The notes: a model not told the origin generated them from the sequence alone. A stretch of DNA of 64,000 bases from RGIG3009 sp045595445 (GCA_045595445.1 JAZOAK010000023.1:1-64000), one strand, 5' to 3'. Shown: positions 17,168 through 26,471, numbered from the stretch's first letter. A program made the numbers and translations.

Positions 17168-18310
17168 TTAGAAAAATTTCAAAATATCGCTGAATGTAAC
17201 CACGATAATAAGAAGCAGTAACAGCACAAGTCCCACCGCGTGCACAATTGCCTCGTACTTTTGCGGAACAGGTTTGCGTGTGAGCCCCTCCCAAATCAAA
17301 AAGAGCAATCTGCCGCCGTCCAATGCCGGAACGGGAAGTAGGTTGAAAATACCAACGTTGACGGTCAACAGCACAACTAACATCAGCACACTGCCGAGCC
17401 CCGCCTGCCATTGTTCGGCCGTGATCGCATCGGCAACCGTATCACCGATAACATCCACCGTCCCCACCGGACCTGACAACTCGTTAAGTCCGTATTTACC
17501 GGTAAGCAAACCGCCCAAACTGCGCCATACCATCACCGCCACACTACACTCGGTTTTGGCAGCTTGTGTGATGGTGGAACCAACTGTCTGCGGGATAGCA
17601 TTGACCTTGAAATCATACTGTAAAATATAACTGCCGCTTTCTTCATGATAGTCACGTTGGAAATTCACGGCGGGCAAGGTTACCACCTCGCCGTCGCGGC
17701 GAACCTGCATTTCAAACGTTCCGTCATCGCTGTCTTGCAACAGCGATTGAATATCAAACACGGTAAAGACTCGCTTGCCGTCGATCGTAAGCAGGGTATC
17801 ACCCGGGCGCAGACCGCTTTCAAAGCTCTGTGCGCCTTCTTCCTGCCACGAAATGGTGGTACCGGCATAGTAGGCGTTGCCATCGTTTGACGGTAGGGTG
17901 CACGCGCCAAAATACACCAACAGCAAAATAAAGCCCAACACGATATTCATCGTGGCGCCCGCCACCGTGATGAGCATACGTTGCCATACTTTTTTTCGGT
18001 AAAACGCACGGGGATTATCGGCAACGGTATCGGTTTCACCGAGTTTCACCTCACCGCCGCCGGCAGCATCCTCGCCCTCCATGGCGCAATAGCCGCCGAT
18101 CGGCAAAAGGCGCACGGAATACCGGGTTTCCCCTTTTCCCCAACCAAACAGCTTTGGGCCCATGCCAATGGCAAATTCATTCACCTGCACGCCGGTGAGT
18201 TTGGCGACGATAAAATGCCCCCATTCGTGAATGACCACGATCAAGCCAAACACGATCACCGCAGCGAGCAAGCGGAAAATATACAGTAATACAGTTGTGA
18301 TAACGATCAC
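17168..18310 (-). CDS. rseP: Site-2 membrane metalloprotease, RseP family
   Basis: An intramembrane zinc protease of about 380 residues. The first helix carries the active site HEWGH, a PDZ domain sits in the middle (SGLRPGDTLLTIDGKRV), and the last helices contain NLLPVPALDGGR. Such enzymes cut anti-sigma factors or clear signal peptides. I start at the GTG of 18310, whose GTGA overlaps the dxr stop; an alternative GTG at 18337 would add nine residues. Ribosome-site support is weak for both, so translational coupling to dxr is likely. Confidence 0.9.
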   Translation of the reverse strand: MIVITTVLLYIFRLLAAVIVFGLIVVIHEWGHFIVAKLTGVQVNEFAIGMGPKLFGWGKGETRYSVRLLPIGGYCAMEGEDAAGGGEVKLGETDTVADNPRAFYRKKVWQRMLITVAGATMNIVLGFILLLVYFGACTLPSNDGNAYYAGTTISWQEEGAQSFESGLRPGDTLLTIDGKRVFTVFDIQSLLQDSDDGTFEMQVRRDGEVVTLPAVNFQRDYHEESGSYILQYDFKVNAIPQTVGSTITQAAKTECSVAVMVWRSLGGLLTGKYGLNELSGPVGTVDVIGDTVADAITAEQWQAGLGSVLMLVVLLTVNVGIFNLLPVPALDGGRLLFLIWEGLTRKPVPQKYEAIVHAVGLVLLLLLIIVVTFSDILKFF

Positions 18311-19479
18311 CCTCGGTCGATAATAGTACGGCGACACTCGGCATCAACCGCCAAAATGTCTTCCACGGTAGAAACAGCAGGCAATGAGCGAGAAAGTGTC
18401 TCGGCGACCAACTCGCTAATAGCACAAAACGAGATCTTTCCTTCACGAAACAGCAAATTCGCCTGCTCGTTAGCGGCATTGACTGCGGCCGGATATGCGC
18501 CTCCCTTTTCGATGGCAGTACGGCACAACTCAATCGCAGGGAACGCCTCATGATCAGGCTTGTAAAAGGTCAGTTTACCGATCTCGGCAAGATCTAACCG
18601 ACGCACCGGCGGCTCCCCGCGAAGCGGCCACGTCAACGCATACTGAATGGGAATCCGCATATCCGGCACCCCCAGTTGTGCGAGCACCGAACGATCGGTA
18701 AATTCAATCAGCGAATGAATGATGCTTTCCCGATGCACCACAACATCTATATTCTCCGGTGCAATATCAAATAACCATTTTGCTTCGATTAGTTCAAGAC
18801 CTTTGTTCATCATCGTAGCCGAGTCGACCGTTATCTTCTGCCCCATGCTCCAATTCGGATGCCGCAAAGCATCCTCCACTGTTACACAGCGCAACTCCTC
18901 CGCACTCTTGCCAAAAAACGGACCGCCGGAAGCGGTTAAGATCACGCGGGAAAGCCCTAATTCAGACGAGAGCGCAGGCGGTGCCCACGCACCCGCCGAA
19001 GTACCTTGCAAACACTGAAAAATAGCAGAATGCTCACTGTCCACCGGCAAAATACGCACATGATGTTCGCGCGCTGCGCGCATCACCAATTCACCGCCGG
19101 CAACCAACGTTTCTTTGTTGGCGAGTGCTACGTCGTGACCGGCACGCAACGCGTGCAGCGTCGGAAGCAAGCCTACCATGCCGACTACCGAGTTGAGCAC
19201 GATATCCACATCCGGCAACTGCGCAAGCGTACACAAGCCATCCATACCGGACAAAATCGGTATATTCAAATCCCGCACTCGCTCACGCAAGTCGCGTGCT
19301 GCCGCCTCGTCATACATGGCGGCCATGGTCGGGCGAAAACGGCGAATCTGGTCTTCCATCAACTGTGCGTTGGAATGGGCAGCAAGCGCTGTAACGGTAT
19401 AGCCACGCCTTGCCGCTACGTCCAAGCTTTGCGTGCCGATGGAACCGGTTGAACCGAGTATTACCAAGCGTTTTGTCAT
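18307..19479 (-). CDS. dxr: 1-deoxy-D-xylulose 5-phosphate reductoisomerase
   Basis: First committed enzyme of the non-mevalonate isoprenoid pathway, converting DXP to methylerythritol phosphate with NADPH. It has 390 residues. Landmarks are the NADP site GSTGSIGTQSL, NKETLVAGG, the metal-site PVDSEHSAIFQC and the flexible loop region with NHPNWSMG-like text (HPNWSMGQKITVDSAT). CGGAGTG precedes the ATG. It sits between cdsA and rseP, the usual Firmicute order. Confidence 0.95.
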   Translation of the reverse strand: MTKRLVILGSTGSIGTQSLDVAARRGYTVTALAAHSNAQLMEDQIRRFRPTMAAMYDEAAARDLRERVRDLNIPILSGMDGLCTLAQLPDVDIVLNSVVGMVGLLPTLHALRAGHDVALANKETLVAGGELVMRAAREHHVRILPVDSEHSAIFQCLQGTSAGAWAPPALSSELGLSRVILTASGGPFFGKSAEELRCVTVEDALRHPNWSMGQKITVDSATMMNKGLELIEAKWLFDIAPENIDVVVHRESIIHSLIEFTDRSVLAQLGVPDMRIPIQYALTWPLRGEPPVRRLDLAEIGKLTFYKPDHEAFPAIELCRTAIEKGGAYPAAVNAANEQANLLFREGKISFCAISELVAETLSRSLPAVSTVEDILAVDAECRRTIIDRG

Positions 19480-19500
19480 AAGGTGACACTCCGATCTGAA

Positions 19501-20328
19501 TTAATAGACGAGCGGGAACAAACGCACCGCCAGCGACACGGTGGGCAGCACGAACAACAGCGAATCAAAACGGTCCATCACGCCGCCGTGACCGGGAAAC
19601 AGCTTGCCGAAATCCTTTACACCGCAGCGTCGCTTGATAATCGAGGCAAACAGATCTCCCACCACCGACAGCGGTGCACAAATCAACGCCAACACAAAGA
19701 TCTCGCCGTACGACACGTGCGCTGTCCCTTTAAGCACCGCACTCTCGTACACGAAGCCCGCAAGCAGGCTGATAACGATCGAAACGGCAATGCCGCCGAA
19801 CAAGCCCTCCACCGTCTTTTTCGGAGAAATACGGGGGCACAGCTTATGCTTGCCGAAAAAGGTTCCGACAAAGTATGCACCGGTGTCCGTCATCCATGCC
19901 ATCAAAAGAGCTAAGAAGACGTAAAACAAGCCGTCGCTGTCCCGTTCAGCGGTCGTGCGCAAATACGAAAGACACGACAGCGAAATCGACACTAACACCG
20001 AAAGCAGGAAAACGATACCGACCTTATCGATGGACACCGATTCGTGATACCGAAGGGTCAAGAGAACCAAAGCGAGCACGTACAGCAAACACACCACGAA
20101 AACCCATCCGCCGTTCATGCGACCGAAAAACGGCGCAACGACAGCAAAAACGATCGCCGCGGTCTCCAAACCGCGATGCTGAACGACCTTGGTAACGCTT
20201 AAAATCTCACAAACGGCCAACCCGCAAATAAGCGACGTGGCGATCGTCAGTGCAACGCTCCACGGAATAAACAAGACGATCAAAAACAGAGCGGCAGAAA
20301 TACCACCCGTAATCAAACGTGTTTTCAT
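19501..20328 (-). CDS. cdsA: Phosphatidate cytidylyltransferase
   Basis: A membrane enzyme of 275 residues with about eight hydrophobic segments. It makes CDP-diacylglycerol from phosphatidate and CTP, the branch point of phospholipid synthesis. The C-terminal signature is complete: SIIKRRCGVKDFGKLFPGHG followed by GVMDRFD. AAAGGATGTG upstream sets the ATG at 20328; a longer frame from 20358 lacks a ribosome site. It follows uppS after a 175-base gap with a hairpin. Confidence 0.93.
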   Translation of the reverse strand: MKTRLITGGISAALFLIVLFIPWSVALTIATSLICGLAVCEILSVTKVVQHRGLETAAIVFAVVAPFFGRMNGGWVFVVCLLYVLALVLLTLRYHESVSIDKVGIVFLLSVLVSISLSCLSYLRTTAERDSDGLFYVFLALLMAWMTDTGAYFVGTFFGKHKLCPRISPKKTVEGLFGGIAVSIVISLLAGFVYESAVLKGTAHVSYGEIFVLALICAPLSVVGDLFASIIKRRCGVKDFGKLFPGHGGVMDRFDSLLFVLPTVSLAVRLFPLVY

Positions 20329-20451
20329 TGCTTTCACATCCTTTATTAGCCAAAACATTCAAACCCGAATCGGATTTTGAAAGGTGAATTTTCTGTTGTG
20401 ACATCGTTAAAATACTCGTTAATCCAAACCGCCTGCTTGCGACGAAAAGCC

Positions 20452-20489
20452 AAAAAGCACCGAAGCCCGCCCTTTTGGGCTGATTCGGC
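20452..20489 (-). terminator. Hairpin terminator or attenuator between uppS and cdsA
   Basis: On the minus strand GCCGAA..AGCCC pairs with GGGCT.TCGG.GC and is followed by TTTTT (plus 20452-20456). Lying inside an otherwise tight cluster, it may be partial, and cdsA may have extra promoter input in the remaining gap. Confidence 0.6.
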
Positions 20490-20503
20490 TTTCAACGCTT
20501 TGG

Positions 20504-21244
20504 CTATACCCCGCCGAAGCGACGGTGACGACCGGCATATACTGCCAGCGCACGATCCAGATCCTTTGTGGTAAATTCAGGCCACAAAATGTCATTAAAT
20601 ACATATTCGGCATACGCACATTGCCAGATGAGGAAGTTTGATAAACGATACTCTCCGCTGGGACGCAAGATCAGATCCACTTCCGGCTGACCCGCGGTAT
20701 AGAGATGCTGTTCAATACACGCTTCGTCTATTTCCTCAGGAGTAAGACTACCGCTTTGCACCTTTTCGGCAATCGCACGCATGGCAGTTGTCAGTTCCGC
20801 GCGACCGCCGTAATTAATGGCAATGTTGAGAATCATACCGGTCTTGTTTGCGGTGGCTTCCTCCGCTTCGCGCATAAGTTCCTGTATATCCTCAGCCAAC
20901 ACCGTGCGATCACCAATGAAACACGTACGAATATTTTCTTTTTTGAAATCCGCAAGAGACTCTTTGAGATATTCACGCAACAAGTTCATGATCGCATCGA
21001 CTTCTTCTCGCGGGCGTTTCCAGTTTTCGGTAGAAAACGTGTAAAAAGTAGCAACCTTAATGCCACGCTTTTCACAATGCTTGGCGATGGTGCGGAACAC
21101 TTTGGCGCCGGTCACGTGACCCGCCTGACGCGGCAAACCGCGTTTTTTTGCCCAACGGCCGTTGCCGTCCATGATAATACCGATGTGCGCAGGTACTGCC
21201 GTCGGCTCCTCGTTGTGTTTGAATTTGGATGAAAACAGCGCCAT
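20504..21244 (-). CDS. uppS: Isoprenyl transferase (undecaprenyl diphosphate synthase type)
   Basis: A cis-prenyltransferase of 246 residues that builds the C55 lipid carrier for cell wall synthesis. It shows the active-site block IIMDGNGRWAKKRG, FSTENWKRP and the C-terminal RPSGEYRLSNFLIWQ. The last is RTSGE in many relatives, so Thr to Pro is a mild variant. AAGAAGGG precedes the ATG. It is the natural partner of dxr and ispG, which supply its precursors. Confidence 0.94.
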   Translation of the reverse strand: MALFSSKFKHNEEPTAVPAHIGIIMDGNGRWAKKRGLPRQAGHVTGAKVFRTIAKHCEKRGIKVATFYTFSTENWKRPREEVDAIMNLLREYLKESLADFKKENIRTCFIGDRTVLAEDIQELMREAEEATANKTGMILNIAINYGGRAELTTAMRAIAEKVQSGSLTPEEIDEACIEQHLYTAGQPEVDLILRPSGEYRLSNFLIWQCAYAEYVFNDILWPEFTTKDLDRALAVYAGRHRRFGGV

Positions 21245-21310
21245 ACCGCTACCCTTCTTTCATCAAGCAAGTGACCGGTGGAGAGCTATGTTCCGCCGGT
21301 CACAGTACGC

Positions 21311-21865
21311 TTAAATTTCCATGATTTCCTTGTCTTTTTTTGCAGCGATTCCATCAATCTCTTTGCAGAATTTATCGGTGATATCCTGCATCTTCTTTTC
21401 TGCATTTTTGTAATCGTCCTCGGTAATCTCGGACTTTTTCTTCATATCTTTGAGTTTTTCCAACGAATCGCGACGAATCGAACGGATCGCAACCTTGGAA
21501 TCCTCCGCATACTTATACACGCCCTTAACAAGCTCCTTGCGGCGTTCCTCGGTCAGTGGCGGGAAATTCAGTCGCAGCGAGCTGCCGTCGTTTTGCGGGT
21601 TCAGACCAAGATCCGAGGTCAAAATCGCCTTTTCGATATCGCGCAAGGAGTTTTTATCCCACGGTGCAATCAAAATGGTGCGCGGCTCGGGAACCGAGAT
21701 CGCCGCCATCTGATTGATGGGCGTGGGCGTTCCGTAATATTCTACCATAATGCGATCAAGAACTGCCGGGTTTGCGCGGCCTGCTCGGATCGTGCTGTAT
21801 TCATTCAGCAACGCATTGATGGTCTTATCCATTTTTTCTTGGGCTTTGGTAAAAATCGCTTCCAT
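21311..21865 (-). CDS. frr: Ribosome recycling factor
   Basis: A 184-residue protein that splits post-termination ribosomes with EF-G. Family text includes LNEYSTIRAGRANPAVLDRI, YGTPTPINQMA and the C-terminal helix. AAGGAGGAACAATT before the ATG is a strong ribosome site. It starts 12 bases after pyrH, the usual pyrH-frr pairing. Confidence 0.95.
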   Translation of the reverse strand: MEAIFTKAQEKMDKTINALLNEYSTIRAGRANPAVLDRIMVEYYGTPTPINQMAAISVPEPRTILIAPWDKNSLRDIEKAILTSDLGLNPQNDGSSLRLNFPPLTEERRKELVKGVYKYAEDSKVAIRSIRRDSLEKLKDMKKKSEITEDDYKNAEKKMQDITDKFCKEIDGIAAKKDKEIMEI

Positions 21866-21877
21866 AATTGTTCCTCC

Positions 21878-22585
21878 TTAGGAATGTACGACCGTACCGA
21901 CGTTCTCACCGGCAATGGCACGCACGATATTTTCGGGTTGCTCCATATTGAACACCAAAATGGGCAACCGGTTGTCGTTGCAAAGGCTTGCTGCCGTGGA
22001 ATCCATAACCTTCAAATCGCGGTTGAGGACGTCCATAAAGGTCAACGTATCGTACTTCACGGCGTTCGGGTTTTTCTTCGGATCGCTATCATACACACCG
22101 TCAACCATGCTGGCTTTGAAAATGATATCCGCATCGATCTCCAACGCGCGCAACGCCGACGCGGTATCGGTGGAGAAGAACGGATTACCCGTACCGCAAC
22201 CGAATATCACGACACGACCTTTTTCCAAATGACGTACCGCACGGTTGCGAATATACGGCTCAGCGATCTCGTTCATGGCGATCGCCGTCTGCACACGCAC
22301 CTCACAGCCGAGCTGCTCCAACGAATCGGCAAGCGCCAAGGAATTGATGGTAGTAGCCAACATCCCCATATGGTCTGCACGCGTGCGATCCATCTTGCCG
22401 CTGGAACGGCCGCGCCAGAAGTTACCGCCGCCGACAACAATCGCAATTTGAGCGCCTGCATCAACACATTTCTTAACCGCCTCGCAAACGCGGCTAACCG
22501 TTTCAAAATCCAAGCCGTGCCCCTGTTCACCGGACAAGGCTTCGCCACTGAGTTTGAGTAATACGCGTTTATACTTCGGATTCAT
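21878..22585 (-). CDS. pyrH: UMP kinase
   Basis: Phosphorylates UMP to UDP. It has 235 residues from ATG 22585, matching the bacterial length. Motifs are KRVLLKLSGEALSG, VVGGGNFWRG, DHMGMLAT and GTGNPFFSTDT. An in-frame ATG at 22618 would add 11 residues but has no ribosome site. GAGGAAATGAG stands rather far from 22585, so the start is moderately certain. It heads the long minus-strand cluster that runs to rlmCD. Confidence 0.93.
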   Translation of the reverse strand: MNPKYKRVLLKLSGEALSGEQGHGLDFETVSRVCEAVKKCVDAGAQIAIVVGGGNFWRGRSSGKMDRTRADHMGMLATTINSLALADSLEQLGCEVRVQTAIAMNEIAEPYIRNRAVRHLEKGRVVIFGCGTGNPFFSTDTASALRALEIDADIIFKASMVDGVYDSDPKKNPNAVKYDTLTFMDVLNRDLKVMDSTAASLCNDNRLPILVFNMEQPENIVRAIAGENVGTVVHS

Positions 22586-22678
22586 GACGACACACTCATT
22601 TCCTCTTTCATTCTCCATATATTTTACTATAAACTTATCGTTCTGTAAAGTGATAATTTTGCTCTTATGATATTATTT

Positions 22679-22719
22679 CAAAAAACAAGCAGAAGATAAC
22701 GCGTATCCTCTGCTTGTTA
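22679..22719 (-). terminator. Terminator of the 22722-25240 gene pair
   Basis: AACAAGCAGA and TCTGCTTGTT (minus strand) pair with an inner GATA/TATC step, followed by TTTTTT. Confidence 0.85.
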
Positions 22720-22721
22720 CG

Positions 22722-23795
22722 TTATTTCACAATGAAAGCAACCGGCATTCTCCACGAATCGTTGGAGTAATAAAACGTGACACTCGTCATAAGGTACTCG
22801 TCCTCATAGTACATACAAGAAGAACTTCCGCCGTCCAAGTTAGCGGCGTTCACGGCACCATACTCCATCATAATATCGATCAAATCGGAAGCCGATGCGC
22901 CCAAATGGCCGGACTTGCCCCTGCCGTCCGTCACAAGCAACAGCACGGAACCGTCAGCGCATTGCCCGATCGCGGTGCGGGGATTCAAGCCGCTGCCCAT
23001 ACCGTTCATACCACGCGGTTTGCCGTTAATAACCAACTGCACGAAGTGGTTATTGACGTCGCTGCTTTCCTCTTGGAATGTTACGGCATCGCGAATTTTC
23101 TTTTCCGCAATCAGTTGCTCGACCTCTGCTGCGGACATACCGTCTACACTGACGATTTCGAGCAAATGATCCTCCGTAAAACCGATCAACACAAGTCCCT
23201 TAAATCGACTCGGTTCGTTAAGCTGAATCTCACCGTTGGAAACGACCACACCGTACGGTCTGCCGCCGGTATTGTTGTCGGAAGCGTACAAACCGCCGTT
23301 GATACCCGCAACCGCCCCGTTGGAGGTAACAAGTTCGTCCAATGTCACGCCTTTGTCGCGCCATGGATAAATAGAAGCCAAACTAATGCGAGAAGGATCT
23401 TTTACTTTCATCAGCGTCGCTTCAAAATTCCTTCCGGGAATCTTAATGATCTCAACGTCCTCGCCCTCGGTTTGGGCACCGTTAATATCAACCAAATCAG
23501 AATTCACGGCATCGTCCATCTGTTCCATGGAATTGGAATCCACCACGCTTTGGATCTCCTCAGGTGACAAAAACCACGACGCCAAAAATTTAAGCTGACC
23601 TGTTTCCAAAATGGTCGTTACAAAGGTCTGTTTTGCTTTGGGAGAAGTATCTCCGCAAATCATATTCAGCGATAACAAGAGTGTGATCGCCAAAGCAACA
23701 ATAAAGGCAACTAAAACAACAAAACCTCTGGCGACCCACAACCCGACAGCCTTAAAGCCGGTGGAAGCAGGTGCTTTACTGACATGCTTTGCCAC
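22722..23795 (-). CDS. Membrane-anchored phosphodiester glycosidase-family protein
   Basis: A 357-residue protein with one N-terminal membrane anchor (about 23-45) and an extracellular NAGPA-type domain. Diagnostic blocks are INGGLYASDN, NPRTAIGQCADGSVLLLVTDGR-type text (here split by my reading at 285-306) and NLDGGSSS. The founding eukaryotic enzyme uncovers mannose 6-phosphate; bacterial members are mostly uncharacterised and may act on surface polymers. GTG is the start, preceded by AAGGGGGATA. It follows the anchored protein gene at 23807 by 11 bases, so the two probably work together at the cell surface. Confidence 0.87.
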   Translation of the reverse strand: MAKHVSKAPASTGFKAVGLWVARGFVVLVAFIVALAITLLLSLNMICGDTSPKAKQTFVTTILETGQLKFLASWFLSPEEIQSVVDSNSMEQMDDAVNSDLVDINGAQTEGEDVEIIKIPGRNFEATLMKVKDPSRISLASIYPWRDKGVTLDELVTSNGAVAGINGGLYASDNNTGGRPYGVVVSNGEIQLNEPSRFKGLVLIGFTEDHLLEIVSVDGMSAAEVEQLIAEKKIRDAVTFQEESSDVNNHFVQLVINGKPRGMNGMGSGLNPRTAIGQCADGSVLLLVTDGRGKSGHLGASASDLIDIMMEYGAVNAANLDGGSSSCMYYEDEYLMTSVTFYYSNDSWRMPVAFIVK

Positions 23796-23806
23796 GTGTA
23801 TCCCCC

Positions 23807-25240
23807 TTACTCCGTCACGGCGATATCGTGCTTATCGGCAATCGCCCAATGCGGATCGTCTTTTCCGTTATCCGTATCATCGTAATACACAAAATAAAAG
23901 GTGCTGTGCATCGTATCTTTCACGAAGGTAGTGCCATACAGCACCAAGTCTTTTTCCAGCAAAATGTCACAGGAAAACGCTTTGTCACCGTAAGCGATAA
24001 AATTAGTCACCTCAGCCACTTGGAAAGGTGGGGTGCGCAGCCTGTGAGCGCTGGTAAACGTAATGTCCACACCTGTTGCCCATTTCCATGCCACATCATA
24101 CAAATACGACCCGTCGATAATGTGCTCTGCCAATTGATAAAAGCCGTATTGCTGTCCCGTCAGATCCCGCGTCATAAAAAGACTCCACAGTTTTGCCGCT
24201 TCCAACGGATCGGGGGCGTTTTGAATGATGGCGGGCATGGTGTTTGTGGCGACCTGTCCTTCAATTGAAATCGTTTCTTTTTGATCAGCAATATCTACAC
24301 GAGAACCCAAATTATCGTACACCGACACGTCTACCGTTCCCGAAAGCGCACACAGAAGATACGTGGCTTTCTTCGGGACATCCTCATTATACGCATACAA
24401 GTATTGATACTCATCCAGTTCGGTCAATACCGCGGCAGAAAGCGGCAACTTTTCTCCATTATGCTTCACGGTATAGTTAGAAGGAACGTTGACGACGGTA
24501 TACTCAAAAAGGCGACCGCTCTCATACAACGCTAAATCGTAAGGTACTGTATTGCCGAAAAGATCGGTCAACGTCACCTTCGGCAACACCGACGATACGA
24601 GCGCATACCGCACGGTTTGTCCATCCTCGGACAACGTACCGTTCACAGTCGCGCCGTTTTCCGTGACTTTCAGCGTTACCGGTAACTCTATTTCAAACCG
24701 ATACGGAGTAACCTTGCACGAGGATACCTCCCACAAGTCCGCCGTAAAAATACCTAGTTTCGTTTTTTGCCCCGCATAAGTCAGCCGAACCTCTCCCATT
24801 TGGTAGCCGTTACACAAGGCTGTAAAGACGAGCGTTTCGTCACCCGAATCGTCAACCTCAGACTCTTGACACGATACCTCTCCGCTTGCGAGCGAAGCCA
24901 TGTACTGAGAGAGGGTATCCGCATCCAGTTCCTCCAAAGAAACCAACGTTTCCAGTTGCCCTTTTTTGGCGGCTTTTTGTACTTTCTGCATATAGGATTG
25001 CGCCACATTTTGCGGTTGAGAGGATTCGTACCACGACAAGACGTGGTAAACGTAAAGCAAAGCCGCCACGGCTAAAACGAGCAGCACACCCAAATAAATT
25101 AAAAATTTTCGTCCAAGAAAGCGCTGCTTTCTCGCCGCCTTTGCGGGATGAACGACCGCGCTTTCCGATAACGGTTGCTCCGCTACCGGCAACTGCTCTT
25201 CTTTTTCTTCTACGGCTAATGCTGTGTTACGTTCATCCAT
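23807..25240 (-). CDS. Single-pass surface protein of unknown function
   Basis: A 477-residue protein. An acidic N-terminus (cytosolic) precedes a basic stretch (KAARKQRFLGRK), then one hydrophobic helix (about residues 47-67), then some 400 extracellular residues rich in beta-strand patterns. No catalytic motif is recognised. The layout resembles TcaA-like or NTF2-like anchored envelope proteins, but I cannot assign it. The ATG at 25240 follows AAGGAAG; the frame extends to 25297 without a ribosome site. It is cotranscribed with the phosphodiester glycosidase gene. Confidence 0.75.
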   Translation of the reverse strand: MDERNTALAVEEKEEQLPVAEQPLSESAVVHPAKAARKQRFLGRKFLIYLGVLLVLAVAALLYVYHVLSWYESSQPQNVAQSYMQKVQKAAKKGQLETLVSLEELDADTLSQYMASLASGEVSCQESEVDDSGDETLVFTALCNGYQMGEVRLTYAGQKTKLGIFTADLWEVSSCKVTPYRFEIELPVTLKVTENGATVNGTLSEDGQTVRYALVSSVLPKVTLTDLFGNTVPYDLALYESGRLFEYTVVNVPSNYTVKHNGEKLPLSAAVLTELDEYQYLYAYNEDVPKKATYLLCALSGTVDVSVYDNLGSRVDIADQKETISIEGQVATNTMPAIIQNAPDPLEAAKLWSLFMTRDLTGQQYGFYQLAEHIIDGSYLYDVAWKWATGVDITFTSAHRLRTPPFQVAEVTNFIAYGDKAFSCDILLEKDLVLYGTTFVKDTMHSTFYFVYYDDTDNGKDDPHWAIADKHDIAVTE

Positions 25241-25355
25241 ATCGCTTTCGCTTCCTTCCCTATTATCTCTCGACAAGAATAGCATAATTACGACCAAAAA
25301 GCAACCGCATTACCATGAAAAATCCTGGCAGGTACTTTTTTTTACAAAAAGAATA

Positions 25356-25364
25356 TGCTATACT
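25356..25364 (+). promoter_or_regulatory. Extended -10 element before queH
   Basis: TG (25356-25357), one base, then TATACT (25359-25364); no clear -35 box. Start codon 20 bases downstream. Confidence 0.45.
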
Positions 25365-25384
25365 GAAAAACGGAGTTGATAACA

Positions 25385-25939
25385 ATGTCGTCTACTTTAC
25401 TGCACATCTGCTGTGCCCCCTGCTCCGTTCGGTGTATCGAAACCTTGCGGGATGAGGGTATTGAGCCTACGGGGTATTGGTACAATCCCAACATTCATCC
25501 ATACACCGAATACCGCAGTCGCAAAACCACTTTGGAAGAATACGCAAAAGCGATTCACTTGCCGCTGATCGTCAATAACGAGTACGGTCTGCGACCGTTT
25601 TTGCAGGCTGTGGGCAACAGCTTCGACGATCGGTGCGAAACCTGCTATCGTCTGCGGTTGGAGGAAACGGCGCGTCTTGCCGCCGAGCGGGGGTTTGAAT
25701 CCTTTACCACCACCTTGCTCATCAGCCCCTATCAAAATCATGAGTTAATCGTAGCGGTTGCCAAACAAGCAGCCGCCGCCCACGGCGTGACCTTCTTGTA
25801 TCGGGATTTTCGCCCGACCTTTAAGGAAGGTCAACAAATTGCGCGGGACAGCGGCTTTTATATGCAAAAATATTGCGGTTGTATTTTCAGCGAGGAAGAA
25901 CGGTATCGTCGTAAGAAAAAACCGAAAGCGACGGAGTAA
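25385..25939 (+). CDS. queH: Epoxyqueuosine reductase QueH
   Basis: Last step of queuosine synthesis in tRNA, replacing QueG in many anaerobes. The 184-residue protein has the family cysteine pairs: HICCAPCS at the N-terminus, RCETCYRLR near residue 90, and the C-terminal YCGCIFSEEER. ATG 25385 follows CGGAG by nine bases; an upstream in-frame TTG is rejected. Its last 53 bases overlap the convergent Sfp-type gene. Other queuosine genes are not in the window. Confidence 0.92.
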   Translation: MSSTLLHICCAPCSVRCIETLRDEGIEPTGYWYNPNIHPYTEYRSRKTTLEEYAKAIHLPLIVNNEYGLRPFLQAVGNSFDDRCETCYRLRLEETARLAAERGFESFTTTLLISPYQNHELIVAVAKQAAAAHGVTFLYRDFRPTFKEGQQIARDSGFYMQKYCGCIFSEEERYRRKKKPKATE

Positions 25940-26471
25940 ATATCGCTTTTTGACTACATACGGTCAGCGAATACCCCGCCAACGAGTATTCCTGAAAGTG
26001 CCAGTTGTCATCGGGTACCGTATGCAACCCCGACAGTCCGACACCAACGGCTTTTAAGTAACTTTCTTTTCGAGTCCAATGAGAGAAAAATTCGTTCGAA
26101 GTCAGCGGTGTGGTGATACCGAGATACCGCGCCGCCAAACGCTGTGTATTAAGAAGACGATGTTGTTCAAGATCGACGCCAATAGGCGCATCGTCCAACG
26201 CACACACCGCCCATTCTCCGCTATGCGAAAGGCTGAAATACCATTCGGGGTGATCGGCGAAAAACGGTTTGCCATGTTCATCGGTTTTGACCGTCACGTC
26301 CCGTTCACGCAGACCAACGGTGCGCAAGCAAGCATCTAACGCTAAACCCGCACACAAACTACGTGCTTGATCCTCCGGTTGTTTCAATTCTGCCGCTTTT
26401 TGCAGGCGTGCTTCGGACAAGACCTCCGTGGCACACGGCGCATCCGAGACGGATACCGCAATAAGAACCAT
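25887..26471 (-). CDS. 4'-phosphopantetheinyl transferase, Sfp type
   Basis: A 194-residue transferase that moves phosphopantetheine from CoA to a carrier protein serine. Metal and substrate motifs are GVDLE (near 100) and WTRKESYLKAVG (near 140), plus FSLSHSGEWAVCA. The ATG at 26471 has GGGGGGAGAG; a longer frame from 26588 has none and runs across the dut promoter region. No polyketide or peptide synthetase is nearby, so the target may be the fatty acid carrier or a distant cluster. The 3' end overlaps queH tail-to-tail. Confidence 0.88.
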   Translation of the reverse strand: MVLIAVSVSDAPCATEVLSEARLQKAAELKQPEDQARSLCAGLALDACLRTVGLRERDVTVKTDEHGKPFFADHPEWYFSLSHSGEWAVCALDDAPIGVDLEQHRLLNTQRLAARYLGITTPLTSNEFFSHWTRKESYLKAVGVGLSGLHTVPDDNWHFQEYSLAGYSLTVCSQKAIFTPSLSVFSYDDTVLPR

